From Phorcus lineatus (taxonomy: Eukaryota; Mollusca; Gastropoda; Trochida; Trochidae): a DNA stretch of 64,000 nt. The notes below the pieces were generated by a model, which saw only the letters and a program-made list of their open reading frames with translations, was not told the origin of the DNA and searched no databases. The DNA lies in NCBI GenBank assembly GCA_921293015.1, contig OV121082.1, positions 24,777,997-24,841,996 of the forward strand, in the 5' to 3' direction. Positions 1-12,043 of the stretch are shown one piece after another (position 1 is the first letter of the stretch; every line of letters starts with the position of its first letter). Both the position numbers and the translations under genes were made by a program.

Positions 1-169
1 CAAACACGTTCTACAATGACGAACATTTGAGCAAAGGCAATATTCTGGCATACCGGCGTCATTGGGAGACAAACAAGTCAAAACATCCCAGTAACAGATC
101 TACTTCGTCCATTCATCATATCAATATAGATCAATCGGATTTCGTCTATACGAATTGATGATATTGTCA

Positions 170-445
170 ACACATGTTCAAAGCGCTTCCTACATCATTA
201 CCCCGAGGGAAGTGTACTTTAAAAGCAGCTACTTAGCGCTAAGCACGACCGTATAGGTCCGTACATCCCTCTTTTCAGGTACCCATTTTAACGGCTGGGT
301 GGACTGAGTGCAATGTGGATGAAGAGCCCTGCCTACGGACACAACACAGTTTTGGACACAGTCACAACTTGTTGGTGTATCCAATGTGATTCGAATCCGA
401 GTCGTCGGCGTGAGAGGCCAGCACGCTAACCACTCCACGATGTCA
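170..445 (-). mobile_element. tRNA-derived SINE copy
   Basis: Read on the minus strand, 445 to 382 looks like a tRNA-related head: a GTGGTTAGCG A-box-like stretch, a CTCTCACGCC anticodon-arm-like stretch and a GGATTCGAATC B box, as in RNA polymerase III promoters. The body continues leftwards through an AATGGGTACCTG core and ends with a CAAAGCGCTTCC segment near 171-205. The same tail recurs at 30938-30966 and the same head/core arrangement at about 11320-11520, so this is a dispersed family. No open reading frame belongs to it. The exact ends and target duplication are not resolved. Confidence 0.6.
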
Positions 446-1040
446 CCGGGAAACGTCTCCTTTACTGAACAGGACGCTGAGGTTCTATTTTGTTCTGATA
501 ATGCAATTGTCAGAAGAGTTTTGAAATTTAGAAGCCCCTTAGGTTCTCAGATTGCTTATATTGCAAAGACAGAATTAAATGTTGATGTTGCAGGACCTTC
601 TTCCAGGTTTATATGTTCGTTGAATGATGAAATCGTTTTGGTTTCCTGTCTTTACATCATAGTCCGTCATCAACATAAATCGAATACATATTGAGGGTCT
701 ATTTCTGATTCTTTAAAAATATTCCTCAAAATAGTCAATCCTTTAAAAGGTCTAGAATCACTCTTGATTGATGAGTTAATCGGATAAATATAGGTCCATT
801 AAAATAAAAATATGATAAGATGTTCCATTCAAAGATTTGGGGAATTTTGAGGCTACATAGTTTCGTTTTCTTAATGTTGGGGGATGACTTCTTCTATGTA
901 TTAAAACGAGACCAATATCATTATAAAGGCAGTTACACTATCGATTGTTATGGTATACTTTGAAGGTGTTATCAATATTGTTTGGTTGCCTCTGGTTGTT
1001 ATCTTAACCCAACAAACATTATGGTGACATATAAATTTTG
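446..1040. other. Intergenic stretch without recognisable gene
   Basis: AT-rich sequence between the SINE and the satellite. A 102-codon frame (386-694) starts inside the SINE head and resembles no family I know, so I treat it as chance. I see no splice-flanked exon, repeat array or RNA gene here. Confidence 0.5.
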
Positions 1041-2110
1041 TTTTATTTTACGGAATTACCGCCTCAGTGTAACATGATAAAACATTTATATTCGGATAGA
1101 CAAACGTAGTGTTTTTCATTTGAGTTAACATCAAGATTGTTGAAAAAGTCCTTGGTAACCTCAAAAATTGGTGTTCCAATTGTGAAAATAAAGAAACTGT
1201 ACATCCATAAAATATTCTTGTAGTTCCAGTTGGCGTATACAGCATAACCGCTTCTATTTGTAATTACGTTACATAATCAAATTGATATAGAATCAAATTA
1301 TCTTTCAAATGAGTACCAATAAATTCTTACATTGCAGTACAAATGTTACTTTTGCTCTTCAGACAATATTACTGCCGACAAAATTTTACTTTCTTTGTGT
1401 AGGTCTTTAACCTTAAACTGTATGACTGCTTCTATTGTTTTCTATGTTTATCTTTTATTCGAGTACAGTAAGCCCTGTTCTATGGACTTAACGGTACGAC
1501 CGCCTCTATGTATTATAACGTATTATACCACACCGGATAGGTAATAAAATTATCTTTCATTTATTTATAGGTACAAGGTGGTACATGTGTTTCTTGATAC
1601 TCCAAGGAGTTGGTATTCGAACAAGAATAACACAACAAAATAAGTTGGTACATAGTTACGCTTTTTGTGATATCACGGTACGACCGCCTCTATGTATATT
1701 ATAACGTATTATACATCATTGGATAGGTTATAAAATTATCTTTCATTTGAGTATAAGTACAAGGTGGTACAAATATTCCTTGATACTCTAAGAAGTTGTT
1801 GTTTATCATTTTTGGTAGATAGTAACGCTTATTGTGAATTTACGGTAAAACCGCCTTTATCTATTATAACGTATTATACCTCATTGGATAGGTAATGAAA
1901 TTATCTTTCATTTGAGTATAAGTACACGGTGGTACAGATATTCCATGATATTCATTTGTACACAGTAACGCTTATTGTGACTTTACGGTACAAACACCTC
2001 TATGTATTAAAACGTGGTATACTTTATTGGATAGATAATTGAATTGTCTTTCATTTGAGTATAGATACAAGGTGGTACAAACATTCCTTGGTACCCTCAG
2101 ACGACTGTTT
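1040..2110. repeat. Degenerate tandem satellite, units about 145-200 bp
   Basis: A recurring block can be followed through this stretch: a start like ACGGTACGACCGCCTCTATG, then ATAACGTATTATAC, then GGATAGGTAATAAAATTATC, then TTTCATTTGAGTA, then TACAAGGTGGTACA and CCTTGATACTC. Clear unit starts lie near 1042, 1241, 1488, 1672, 1838 and 1982, so spacing varies between about 145 and 245 bp and units have partial deletions. All copies are in the same orientation. No coding capacity is evident; it is probably an old satellite or a tandemly amplified transposon fragment. Confidence 0.6.
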
Positions 2111-3149
2111 ATGGAAAAGTAAATGGAAAAGTTGAATATCGAATAAGGAATAAGGAATAAGTAACCAACTTCACACTGCCCATCAAGGTAAACGTCTCAG
2201 GTAAACGTAAACGGTCTTGAGCATAACAGAGATCAATTAAAAAGATATTTATTGGCAAACGATTCTTGGAAGGGTAAAACTGATATAATTTGAGAACGGT
2301 ATAAGATCGATACAAGTATAAAGAAGTTGTAAATTATTTAGAATGTCCTTCTTCTCCTTATTCAAAACTAAAAATATACAACCTGTCTGTGACTGTGAAG
2401 TATTGTAAAAGTATTAATGTTTAAGAAAGTTTAATAAGTTTTTCTAGCATTGTTTCGGCAAAGATCATAGGTGACGGCTATCCTTTATTCCGCAATAAAA
2501 TATAGTTATTGAATGACGTCACGAAATAATAACCCATCACCTCGCCAACACTAGCGTTAGGACGTCAACAGTCGAGGATTTTCAATTTACGTTATTAAGT
2601 GTATTTACGTTTAGTTTGGTTGAAATTGTAACCAATGATAGATTCAAGTCAATAAAAGATGAATAGTAAATCATTTATAACGTAACAAATAGCCCAAGAC
2701 ATCATTTCGAATATTTTACAGTCGCTTCTCTTATTTCGTCAAATTCTATTAATTTATAGATGTAAGAAGGAAAATGACATGACAGCATTTTCGTATCGAC
2801 AGGAATTTCCACGCACCTTCCCCTTTATTAGATGAAAATTCATTAATAGAATAAATGTATACTTGAATTTTTTAAAAATTATCTCATTAATTCAGTTCCA
2901 ATAATAATTCATAGTATAATTTCAGGAAAATATATGTATACGCAATACTTTTTTGATTGACAGTTTTCCCATGTCATCATCTTTTTGGTTTTATAGAATA
3001 TTAGTCTTTGCATACGGGGACTGAAGTTGTTCATTCAAACGTTACCCCTGTTGCGAGTGGACAATAATTTTCTGTCCTTTCAAAACACCCTACAGCTGAA
3101 CATCGATACCGCCCGTATTCTTTCAACCCCAGCTCTACATCACCAAGTG

Positions 3150-3245
3150 ATCTCGGTGTTATAAAGGTTCGTAGGGATTCCAGTCGTCACTGTTACTGGA
3201 ACACACCAAAGGCGATCGGTTCAAACCAATATCGCTGTTTACAAC
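3150..3245 (+). mobile_element. Possible SINE head relic
   Basis: The stretch reading GGAACACACCAAAGGCG followed by GGTTCAAACC resembles the anticodon-arm to B-box spacing of the SINE-like element at 11320-11520 (AACACGCCAAAGG then GGTTCGAATCC). It lacks a convincing A box and tail, so this is a weak call. Confidence 0.25.
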
Positions 3246-6200
3246 TGACTTTGATTGCAAAGCTTCACTTGTTTCAGAGGTTGTGGGGCAAGATATGTGT
3301 TCGGTGATTTTTGTCTGAAGAGATTGTGTCTAAACTGAATTAAAAATCCTCGTTTGGGAAACTAACAAACCAACAAATGTGACAGTAAGAAAAACTGATG
3401 AGTTGATCTAATTTAATCTTAATAATTTAGATACATTCGATCTTTGTTCGGCCTTTTGTGTACCTATCTGCCAACGGAAAATTCAATTAAGATGTAAACA
3501 TATTTTTTGCATCTTTATCTTTTTTAATAAAAATCTTATTTCAAGGGTTCAAAAACCTTTTACATGAGCGTATATGTTCAGAGAAGTTCCTGCAACTCCC
3601 TGATAACTTTCACGGCTAATGCCTGTTCAGTATAACAGCTAGTTGTTCAGGGCTAGTATAGCGGGTACGAATATACTGATGTCACAGGATGCAGGTGAGC
3701 ACTGAGCACCGAAACGGACATAAAATCTCAAAACCGCGCTTCTTAATATTTTCATGGTTTATGTGTAAAATAGTATTAAAATTAAAAGACTGATTCTTTG
3801 CATATCATTTCATTATAATTACCAACCGGTTTCTCACAAATGTGATCATCGGGGTATTGTATACATGTTGTAACTACGCATGTAGCGTTAACAATGTCAA
3901 GAGATCGGACGTATAATTCATGACGTTATTTCATGCAAATAAATTTTCATTTCATCCTTTATACGATAACTTTAAGAAATATATATGTATACAAAATTCA
4001 ATGACATTTTGGATGTATTTATTTAAATGTTTATGTGAATTTAGCTTATTCTATATATCACATTTGTACGTGTTGTTCAAGGCATCAGTAAACGATTGTT
4101 TTGTAACTGCCTTACAGAAGTGGTAATCGCTTTCTTGATTTAAAAAGAACTTAGAATGATCGAGTGAGTACACGTATTGATTAATGAACGCTTTCGTGCC
4201 AACGCAAAAGGGTTTAAAAGTAGGGTAAATAAACTGATGTTTTGCATGTGCAATTCAAATGCAATAATGCATTACAATATGGCCATAACGTCAATATAGA
4301 CTGTTTTTCCATCATTGTATTTGTCATAGGGATTAAAGCCAGAATTTTAGCGTGAAGAGTCATAGTCCCGGTGTGATAGTAATCTCTGTCATTTCGTCTA
4401 ATGTCTTAAAACACTTATCCGTGCTATTAACACTAACGGTAGTATACATGTACGTGCGTGCTAAAGATTATACATTTGGTGTATACATTTCTACGCTTTG
4501 TGATTTGTGGCTTTGTTTTTTAAATTTCTCAAATGAACATGATCATCACAACATGGTTGTTGAAAAAGAAATTATTTGAAAGGCTTTAAATTTAATCCAA
4601 TATTTCAAAGTCACATATGATCATAATTAAAATAATAAAATGTATAATGGGAAGAATTGGTTGGTATTTTCCAAATCAGTATAAAAAGGTGAAGAAAAGA
4701 CATGTAAAGATTAAATTTACATATTGTAGGGTGATTACAGATAATTAAAATGTATAAAAACATTGAAAATGTTGCTTAGTGTATCCTATCATGTAGAACA
4801 TTTAACACAGTTTATTTATAATTATACAGTGTAATATCATCTTAAAATAGAAATCAAATCTCATTTCAGGTAAAAAGATGGACGAAGAAGGGCCTAGCAG
4901 GCACCCCTGTCCAATACACCAGCATGCTTTTATTATCTGTTACAGAGTTCACTTTTCCCTGTTAATCCTTGGCTTCACGATTGTTGTGTCTCAGGGTGGG
5001 GTTAATATAGGTCATGGGTCATACATAAAGGTCAGCAGATAGAAATGGTAATATACACAACATCCAGCGGGGACAAAGTCCAATATCCTTGCCCTTGCTG
5101 TACCCGTACCTACATGTACTGCATTTGTGTTTGCTCAAACAAATCTGAAGATAAGTACCCTCAGACGCAATGTTTGTCCAAACGTTATCTCTCTTTTTAT
5201 AAATGAAGCATTGGAAGGCCTATCGTTTAACACGTAGACGTTTCTAATATATAACCGTGACCAAGCATTATTCAATGAAAGCGAAATCTTTACCGATGAC
5301 TTATGTATATTAACAGAATCAACGTATCACGTCATTAATAGCTAAATGATGTCTCAGGGGATTCTAAATATATTTCTATGTGGAATCTCCTAAAATTATT
5401 TAAAAACTTTGAAAATCTACCACTAATCCTTATCTCCTTATCTCTTAAATTACCGGCGAATTTACAAACATTATGTTTCGACATTTACTCGACCTATTCT
5501 GCTTACCTGAAAACTTGCAGGCAAATTAAAATACGACGCAAATGATAATAAGATTTATCATGAACTAATTTGATCCTACCTGTATAATATTGCTTCCATA
5601 ATTGCCTTATCTCAGACGGACACTCTTAAGCAGTGTAGTGTCGTATACGTATAGGGACAAATCAACAATCAATCTACTACATCCACGTAGAAAATCTAAC
5701 AGATTTGAAATGAAACTACAACGACCAAACTATCAAATCATTGAATATCTCTTACTTTATCTCATTTGAAAGGTTATCCCGTCAAACATCTTAATTGAAA
5801 TAAATTTAAGTTTTTACTTTCGAGATATGTTTTAAAAAGTGAATATTCGTATATTATCAATTATACACTAGCCAACCAATGCCATGAGTTGTAATTGCAA
5901 AAGGCAATCCTTTCATAAGTGCATAAGGCACTCGTAGGTATTATCATTAATTAGAATCTAAGGAAATATGTTTTGAATTTAATCAAATATTTCTATTCAA
6001 TTTAAAACTGCAACAACATGTCATTTAACATGGTTTTTGTTTTATTTTCCGTCAATTTGTAACAATGTCTCCAGTGTAAGAATGACGATAAGCTGGATAT
6101 TTAAAAGGACTATAATGGAAAAAACTTGTTAGCGCACTCATATAGATAAAGGATACAATAAAAACATACGTCGGCAATGTAAAAGGCAATGTGACTTCGA

Positions 6201-8967
6201 TTGCCTCTCTTAAGAGACACATCCTAAATAAACCATTGGATAGAATGTACGATTGTAACTCCAGGGTGAAATGCAGTGTACAGTGATGTCTAATAGCCTT
6301 CCTTGACTTCCTTGTGATGGACAGTTATACAATCAATCGTTATCGTACTTTGGCTTTCATTCAAATACGTCACACAATTGATTCCTCTTGTTTATTATCA
6401 GCATCAGTTATTGTCATTAACACACACTGCACCAGGTTCAATAAGATTCCTGTCCACGGTTACGTATACCTAACCACCATTGGAAACAATAATTTATCAT
6501 GAAATTGGTTACTGCAAATGGAGAAACAACTACCTGCGTGAATATTATAGGACGCCATGGACATCAATGGATTGTGAAACATGGTTTGCAAGAGTTGCAA
6601 TTTAAATATCGTAACTTCTAATATGTCTAATTTGAAATGACTTTTGAAAAATTCATCCACTGATTCATCTAATTATGTTATCATCATTAGCTGCATTTTC
6701 ATGAAGCCATATAACGTTGGAGATAAAAAATCATTTGTGCATGCTACGGTGGTGTTAAAACTTGTGTATAACAAATGTTGCTTTGTAATTTGTCTTCGTA
6801 AGATCCCTTTCTTTACCTAAAAAAGGTAAAACTAAATGAAAAATGTAAATGCCATCGGTTGTACCTGCTGTCTTGACAATAACAACGTCGTTCATTAATT
6901 CTTGATTTAAATTTCAGATTAAAAATCTTTTGAAAGCAAACCAATAAGTGCATTATGTGTGCAAAACAGCTGCAATTGTGGATATACTTGCGACATACAT
7001 TGTAGCGTTAAGTTTCTGTACATTTCAAACGATTGCAGATGCGTTAAGATTTGCTTTGTATGGAAGCGTTTTGCTGCCAACAATGAGGTAAAATAACAAA
7101 GGTTCTTTTAGGTGATAGTTTTATTTAATTAGATGATAGTTTAATATATTAAGATGATAGTTTTATCTAATTAGATGATAGCTTATAATAAGACATTAGT
7201 TTCTTAGAAATTCTGTATACGTTTTTCGCTTCTGGCAGTAATGCGCTTCCTTAGCTTTGCGACTGTATAAGGTCTACTTTTCAAGTACAGTGTATGACTA
7301 CATGTCACTGTGACATTGCATATCATTTCCTTTGAAATACAGAATAGTATCTGTAATTTGTGGTTAAGGCATAAGTGAATTGGGTCAGGGTCTTCTCGAA
7401 TGCCGGTATGGAGCATTAAAAGAGAAGATGACTAGACATTTTTTGTGACAATTTAAAACCTAGAAGATTCTTTATGCACACGTGTGTTTTCTTCTAGTGT
7501 TCATCTGGAAACCCTATAACCAATATAGTTTAAAGGCATGTTAAATACGCTACTTCATTGAGATTAATTAACAAATAATGTCCCCTCGAATTTCGTCTTT
7601 TAAATAATACCTTATTTGGACTACAGCATAAACTATTGACTCTAGCTAAAGTGAAGAGTTACAAATTGCGGGAAACTCACGGTCCATGAATTTCTTTTCG
7701 TAGATTCAATTCTTATTTAAAAAACGTTTTCTTAACTGAAGGGGTCACAAACAAAAGTAAAACTTTATTTAAGCGGACCCTTTGGTTAAAACATGTAACA
7801 AGTTGTCACAACCTACGAAATTATCCAATATTACTTAAACGAATTTACCAAGAATGCACTCGTTTTTTGCAGTCTTTAAATAAATATAACACTTTTTTAA
7901 TAGGATATACTTCACTACGGTTTGGTTTTACTCTCACAATCTGTTTGCAACACACAAGTGTCATGGGTGCAATGTATGGTTAAAAATAGCGTATCTATTC
8001 TAAAGTTGAGCGAAGTCAAGACCTCCCATAAATGAATTGATCTTTATCTAAATTCTCTGGAGGAGGTTACCAAAGTCTCACATAACCTCTGTAAAATTAC
8101 GTCTATGTAAATTCAAATTTTCGAAGCATGGTGTTTTGATAAGCACCCTTGCGTTTCAGTGAACTGTCTCTGCATTTCAAATGACGATTACGGAAGCTCA
8201 AACGCCGCCCAATACGCCGAATATTATATTGAAACGATCGATTGACGGTCATTTAACGTACTTCACAAGCGTAATTGCTTAATTGAATGTTACGTACACG
8301 TGGTGTTAGATATGATTTGAATAACTAAGGCAATACACTCCTTTACTCCTCTACCTGACGAGATAAGAGATTAAAAATGGGCATTTTGACTTGTCTTTTT
8401 TGCCTCCTTAAGTAATGATGTGTCAACAAATTAATGTCGATAACATCTTATATTTATTTCTACATCTCATAAAGTTTTAACTTAAAGCCAAACATTGTGG
8501 ATCAAACATTTTGTTTGTTACTCTGTAGAAAATCGGACGTTTCTTTTGCTCTTGACTTTATATAGTTCGAGGGACCGGGGGTAAAGGCTATCTTTTATTA
8601 ACTTTATTACTTCATCCTCCTAATGATGAATGCCTAATGTCGGCTTCATGACGTATTAAACATATTGTCACTAATCGTGGAGAACGTGAGGATCGTTTTT
8701 CAAAATGATGATGATCGTTAGGGATCCCTGGTCATCGTGAGACCTATTAAGATCGTGATATTTTTTTTTTACAAATGTCATACTTGAGTGTGAGTGTTTA
8801 TTCTACTCAAGTGTAGATATACTGAATGCATAAGGTCCCCAACATGAAGGTTGTCGTAAAGCTCGTAGCTATAAAATATTTAACAAATACATGAAGTTAG
8901 AAATAAAACGATCCATTTCAACAAGCATGTTCAGGCAATGGAAAACGCCGTCCTAAAGATAATACAT

Positions 8968-9012
<45 letters not shown>

Positions 9013-9052
9013 TGTATAAACTTATCTATGTATATATATATATATATATACA
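8968..9052. repeat. (AT)n microsatellites
   Basis: Two runs of alternating A and T, at about 8968-9001 and 9030-9051, separated by AT-rich sequence. Simple-sequence DNA of a type also seen at 55170-55234. Confidence 0.85.
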
Positions 9053-9552
9053 GATTTTACTTTATCCTTCAAGACTTTTTATATTTTGTACACGTTTCAT
9101 AAAAATGCGTTCACATATCCGTGACGCCAAGCTTCGTCTGAATTTCAAACAAGTTTAGATGTTAACATGACTTTGTATATCATTTCCATTGAAAGCTTGA
9201 AAAGTGGAACACGCTGTATGAATAAGCTTAGGGACTTTTGAAGATAAAGATTTACAGATAAAATTAGTTGAAAGTCTAATTTCGAGCGGGTGGAGAACAC
9301 AAAATTATTGGGCAAAAAGGGGCATTTCTTTATTTGTTGCACATTTTATATTTAAAAAAAATAAATAATCAAATGAAAGCACTCTTCAATTTCTAAAAAG
9401 AGAGTAATAAAAAGCAGCAGATTTTTTACAAAAGTCACGGAACATGAGAAAGTTTTAGTGATCGGAATAGATAGTAGACCTACTGCGTGAAGATCGTGTA
9501 GGAACTGACCAGATTGCAAGATCTTTGAATCGTGAACAATTGTAAGAAAACA

Positions 9553-9849
9553 TTTTATCATCCAAAACTGTGTTCCACAGGAGATATCGCTTGTGGAAGA
9601 TCAAGCGATATCTCCTAGGAGATATCTTTTCGGCAGTAGATTTTGAACAATGCCCCTCTGACGTCAAGTATATGACATCACAGTTGTTTTACATCATCAA
9701 GTAATGACATCACAATGCTATGACGTCAAAAACATTACGACGTCACAATGCTATGACATCACCGCACTTGGAGTCTTAGGGTAGCAGGGTGTTCAGTAAT
9801 GTTCATTTATCAATCAAATGTAATGAAAAATGATTTTGGATGATGAATA
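9553..9849. mobile_element. MITE copy A with inverted termini
   Basis: About 295 bp bounded by inverted termini: TTTATCATCCAAAA on the left and TTTTGGATGATGAATA on the right. Just inside the left end is a palindrome built from GGAGATATCGCTTG and CAAGCGATATCTCC. It contains several TGACGTCA/TGACATCA-like words. No transposase frame is present, so this is a non-autonomous DNA element. A second copy in the same orientation lies at 9965-10259. Confidence 0.6.
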
Positions 9850-9887
9850 GAATCTCAGCCTCGTGTCTTCTGATATCAAGTATATCA

Positions 9888-9962
9888 ACACTCGTTGATA
9901 AAAGTAAAATATCCTCGGCAAGCCTCGGATATTTGTAACTTTTATCAACTCGTGTTGAGTCT
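9888..9962. repeat. Inverted repeat between the two MITE copies
   Basis: AACACTCGTTGATAAAAGT and AAATATCC on the left face GGATATTT and ACTTTTATCAACTCGTGTT on the right, giving an imperfect hairpin around a CTCGGCAAGCCTCGG centre. It lies between MITE copies A and B, so either it is a separate fold-back element or the three parts form one larger composite. Confidence 0.55.
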
Positions 9963-9964
9963 CT

Positions 9965-10259
9965 ATTTATCATCCAAAACTGTGTTCCACATGAGATATC
10001 GCTTGTGGAAGATCAAACGATATTTCCTAGGAGATATCGTTTTAACAGTAGATTTTGAACAATGCCCTATTACAGTCAAGTTTATGACATTACAATTGTT
10101 TTACATCATCAAGTACATGTAATGACATCACAGTTCTATGACGTCATAAGCATGATGACAGCACTCCACTGAGTGACTGATAGCCTTAGAGTAGGGCAGT
10201 GTACAGAAATACACATTTTTCACAGAATCGAAATGAAAAATGGTTTTGGATGATAAATA
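9965..10259. mobile_element. MITE copy B with inverted termini
   Basis: Same architecture as the copy at 9553-9849: ATTTATCATCCAAAAC on the left, GTTTTGGATGATAAAT on the right, and the GAGATATCGCTTGTGG/CGATATTTCCTAGG internal palindrome. The two copies differ by many substitutions and small indels, so they are not a recent tandem duplication. Non-coding. Confidence 0.6.
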
Positions 10260-10830
10260 AAATCTCTATATATAGGTATAAGAAAGCCTTACAATTCTCA
10301 ATATGGAAAATATTAACAAATATTCTGTGATTTGAAAAATACATGTATATCACGAACTTGGATCGCATCATATCGTATAAATAACGTGGTCAAACGTACG
10401 CTTTGCATGAAATCAGATTCTACGAGATATCAGATACCATGTTCCTTTATGAATAAAACAAACAATATTTTTCTGATTAGTGATAATAAACGATGAAAAA
10501 ATTATGATTTTTTTTACGTTCTATCGCATCAAGTTTATTTCTGTACAAACAACGCTCCTCCGGTGAATAGAATCTGATTTTCCCCCCTTGTTCCTTATTT
10601 TGGTTGCATCATGATAACAACTTTTGAATATAGATAAAGTTACCTTTTGTCGTACAAATCACATGAAAATATTGCTTTGACTTATTCGGTTTCAATTCAT
10701 GAGATCGAATGAATAATATTCACAGACTACGTAGGTCTTAAGATAAGTTTGGTAGAGTCGGGTAACCTGCGACTTACCAATTATCATTTTTTGCCAATGA
10801 ATATATATCAGTGTTGTACGGTCACAAGAC
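10260..10830. other. Non-coding spacer
   Basis: AT-rich sequence between the MITE pair and the fold-back element. No exon, RNA gene or repeat recognised. Confidence 0.5.
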
Positions 10831-11051
10831 TATTACTGAATGTCGAAATTAGAATTGTAACCTAGCTAACCGCAGGACGTCTTTCCTAATGACATTATGA
10901 AAGACGTCCTGCGGTTAGCTAGGTTACAATTCTAATTTCGACATTATGAAAGACGTCCTGCGGTTAGCTAGGTTACAATTCTAATTTCGACATTATGAAA
11001 GACGTCCTGCGGTTAGCTAGGTTACAATTCTAATTTCGACATTCAGTAATA
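10831..11051. mobile_element. Fold-back element with triplicated right arm
   Basis: The left arm (10831-10884) begins TATTACTGAATGTCG and ends GACGTCTTTC. Its reverse complement follows after a short spacer as three tandem 49 bp units beginning AAAGACGTCC, at 10900, 10949 and 10998; the last runs on to CATTCAGTAATA at 11051, which mirrors the left terminus. A fragment of a further unit (GACATTATG) sits at 10891-10899. The units look identical to one another and to the left arm, so the event is young. No coding capacity. Confidence 0.75.
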
Positions 11052-11319
11052 CAATGGAAACCCAAATCATCTTTTGAGTTTATTATGTATATCATTACAC
11101 ACTAACTTGATGTCAAAAGTTAATAAACATTAGAATCGTCAAGTATTGCTAGATTGGAAAACCAAGTAAGTTTATCCTTGTTTGAGCCAATTATGCTTAT
11201 AATTCAAAACAAAAACAACATCTTGTTTTAGGGCATATTATCAGATGAATACGGTTTGATCCCTAAAACCGTTGTTATGATGTAATCGGGTATTCTGTGA
11301 TTGCAACGTTGACTGCACC
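11052..11319. other. Non-coding spacer
   Basis: Short AT-rich stretch with no feature recognised. Confidence 0.4.
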
Positions 11320-11520
11320 AGGTAGCATTAACAGTCATACTGTCATGGAGGTCGGTGTTTTTGTTAACACGCCAAAGGAACAGGTTCGAATCCAGGCGGA
11401 AACACCAAACCTGTGAGACCTGGTCTTTACACTGTGTGGTATCCTTAGGAAGCCTCTTCATCCTCCTTGTGATCAGTTCACCCAGCTGTACAATTGGGTA
11501 ACTGGTAAACAGGATAGTAC
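11320..11520 (+). mobile_element. tRNA-derived SINE-like copy
   Basis: Plus-strand AACACGCCAAAGG followed by a GGTTCGAATCC B box near 11385, then downstream CACCCAGCTGTACAATTGGGTAACTGG, which parallels the core of the SINE at 170-445. A box degenerate. It overlaps a spurious minus-strand frame. Ends uncertain. Confidence 0.5.
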
Positions 11521-11927
11521 GGAACTACACGGTAGCGATACCAGCTTCTAAAAACATTCTTAAGGATAGTACAAATGTGCAGTCAATGTGCAGTTCTTGC
11601 ATTGTCATTATGACTTGGTTATATGTAATAAAAACCTCCACAGATTACGGGTAAATAAAAAGCTATTCTTATCATCAGACACTATTAGGTTTGTTATTTC
11701 ACTACTATGTATCACGAGAAAATACCTAGATTATAAATACACCCTCAATTCAATACTCCAAGTTTAATTAATTTTGAAAGAGAAAGCGCATTAGCCTTGC
11801 TATACGCTAATATAAACAATGGATACGGCTTTAGCTTGATAACGTTCACAGCTTATGAATATTGATCACCCGACCCTCAAGGCTGGGTCGTGTGTCAATA
11901 GAAAGAGATGACGCAGCGAAACTGAGA

Positions 11928-11933
11928 TATAAA
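11928..11933 (+). promoter_or_regulatory. Possible TATA box for first-exon candidate A
   Basis: TATAAA lies 78 nt upstream of the ATG at 12006. The stretch between, up to the ATG, is richer in G+C than its surroundings. This would suit a core promoter with initiation near 11955-11960, but AT-rich DNA produces such hexamers often, so it rests entirely on the first-exon candidate being real. Confidence 0.25.
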
Positions 11934-12005
11934 CCACTCGCAGACGCGGCAAGCTGTAGTGTAGAGACGCAGATCCTGGGGACTTTACGGACACTACACA
12001 CCAAC

Positions 12006-12043
12006 ATGCCTGCAGTAGGCTCTGTGCGAATTACGAAACGAAG
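12006..12043 (+). CDS. Candidate A for coding exon 1 of aldehyde oxidase-like gene 1
   Basis: ATG followed by eleven further codons (MPAVGSVRITKR) and two extra bases (AG), then a GTAGGG donor. The leftover AG joins the single leading G of exon 2 (23722) to make an arginine codon and keeps the frame through all downstream exons to the stop at 45393; the summed coding length is 3945 nt, or 1314 residues. That phase match is necessary but weak, since one in three random donors would fit. The implied first intron is 11.7 kb, far longer than the others. Competing candidates are at 16712-16743 and, weaker, 22962-22975. Confidence 0.3.

Larger units (their letters stand above)
2111..9552. other. 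Long intergenic region, mostly featureless
   Basis: AT-rich non-coding DNA. Visible details are a possible SINE relic at about 3150-3245 with a GGTTCAAACC B-box-like motif, two small back-to-back frames at 4878-5206 (see findings), three copies of a TTAGATGATAGTTT-like word at about 7112-7190, and (AT)n microsatellites at about 8970-9050. All longer open frames lack family motifs and splice context. I can support no gene here. Confidence 0.5.

Noticed and set aside
382-445. A tRNA gene on the minus strand
   Set aside because: B box is good, but no complete cloverleaf or acceptor stem can be folded, and similar sequence recurs with a common tail, so it is a SINE head.
10831-11051. CRISPR-like or satellite-only interpretation of the 49 bp units
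   Set aside because: No spacers, and an inverted partner arm with matching termini shows that it is a fold-back element.
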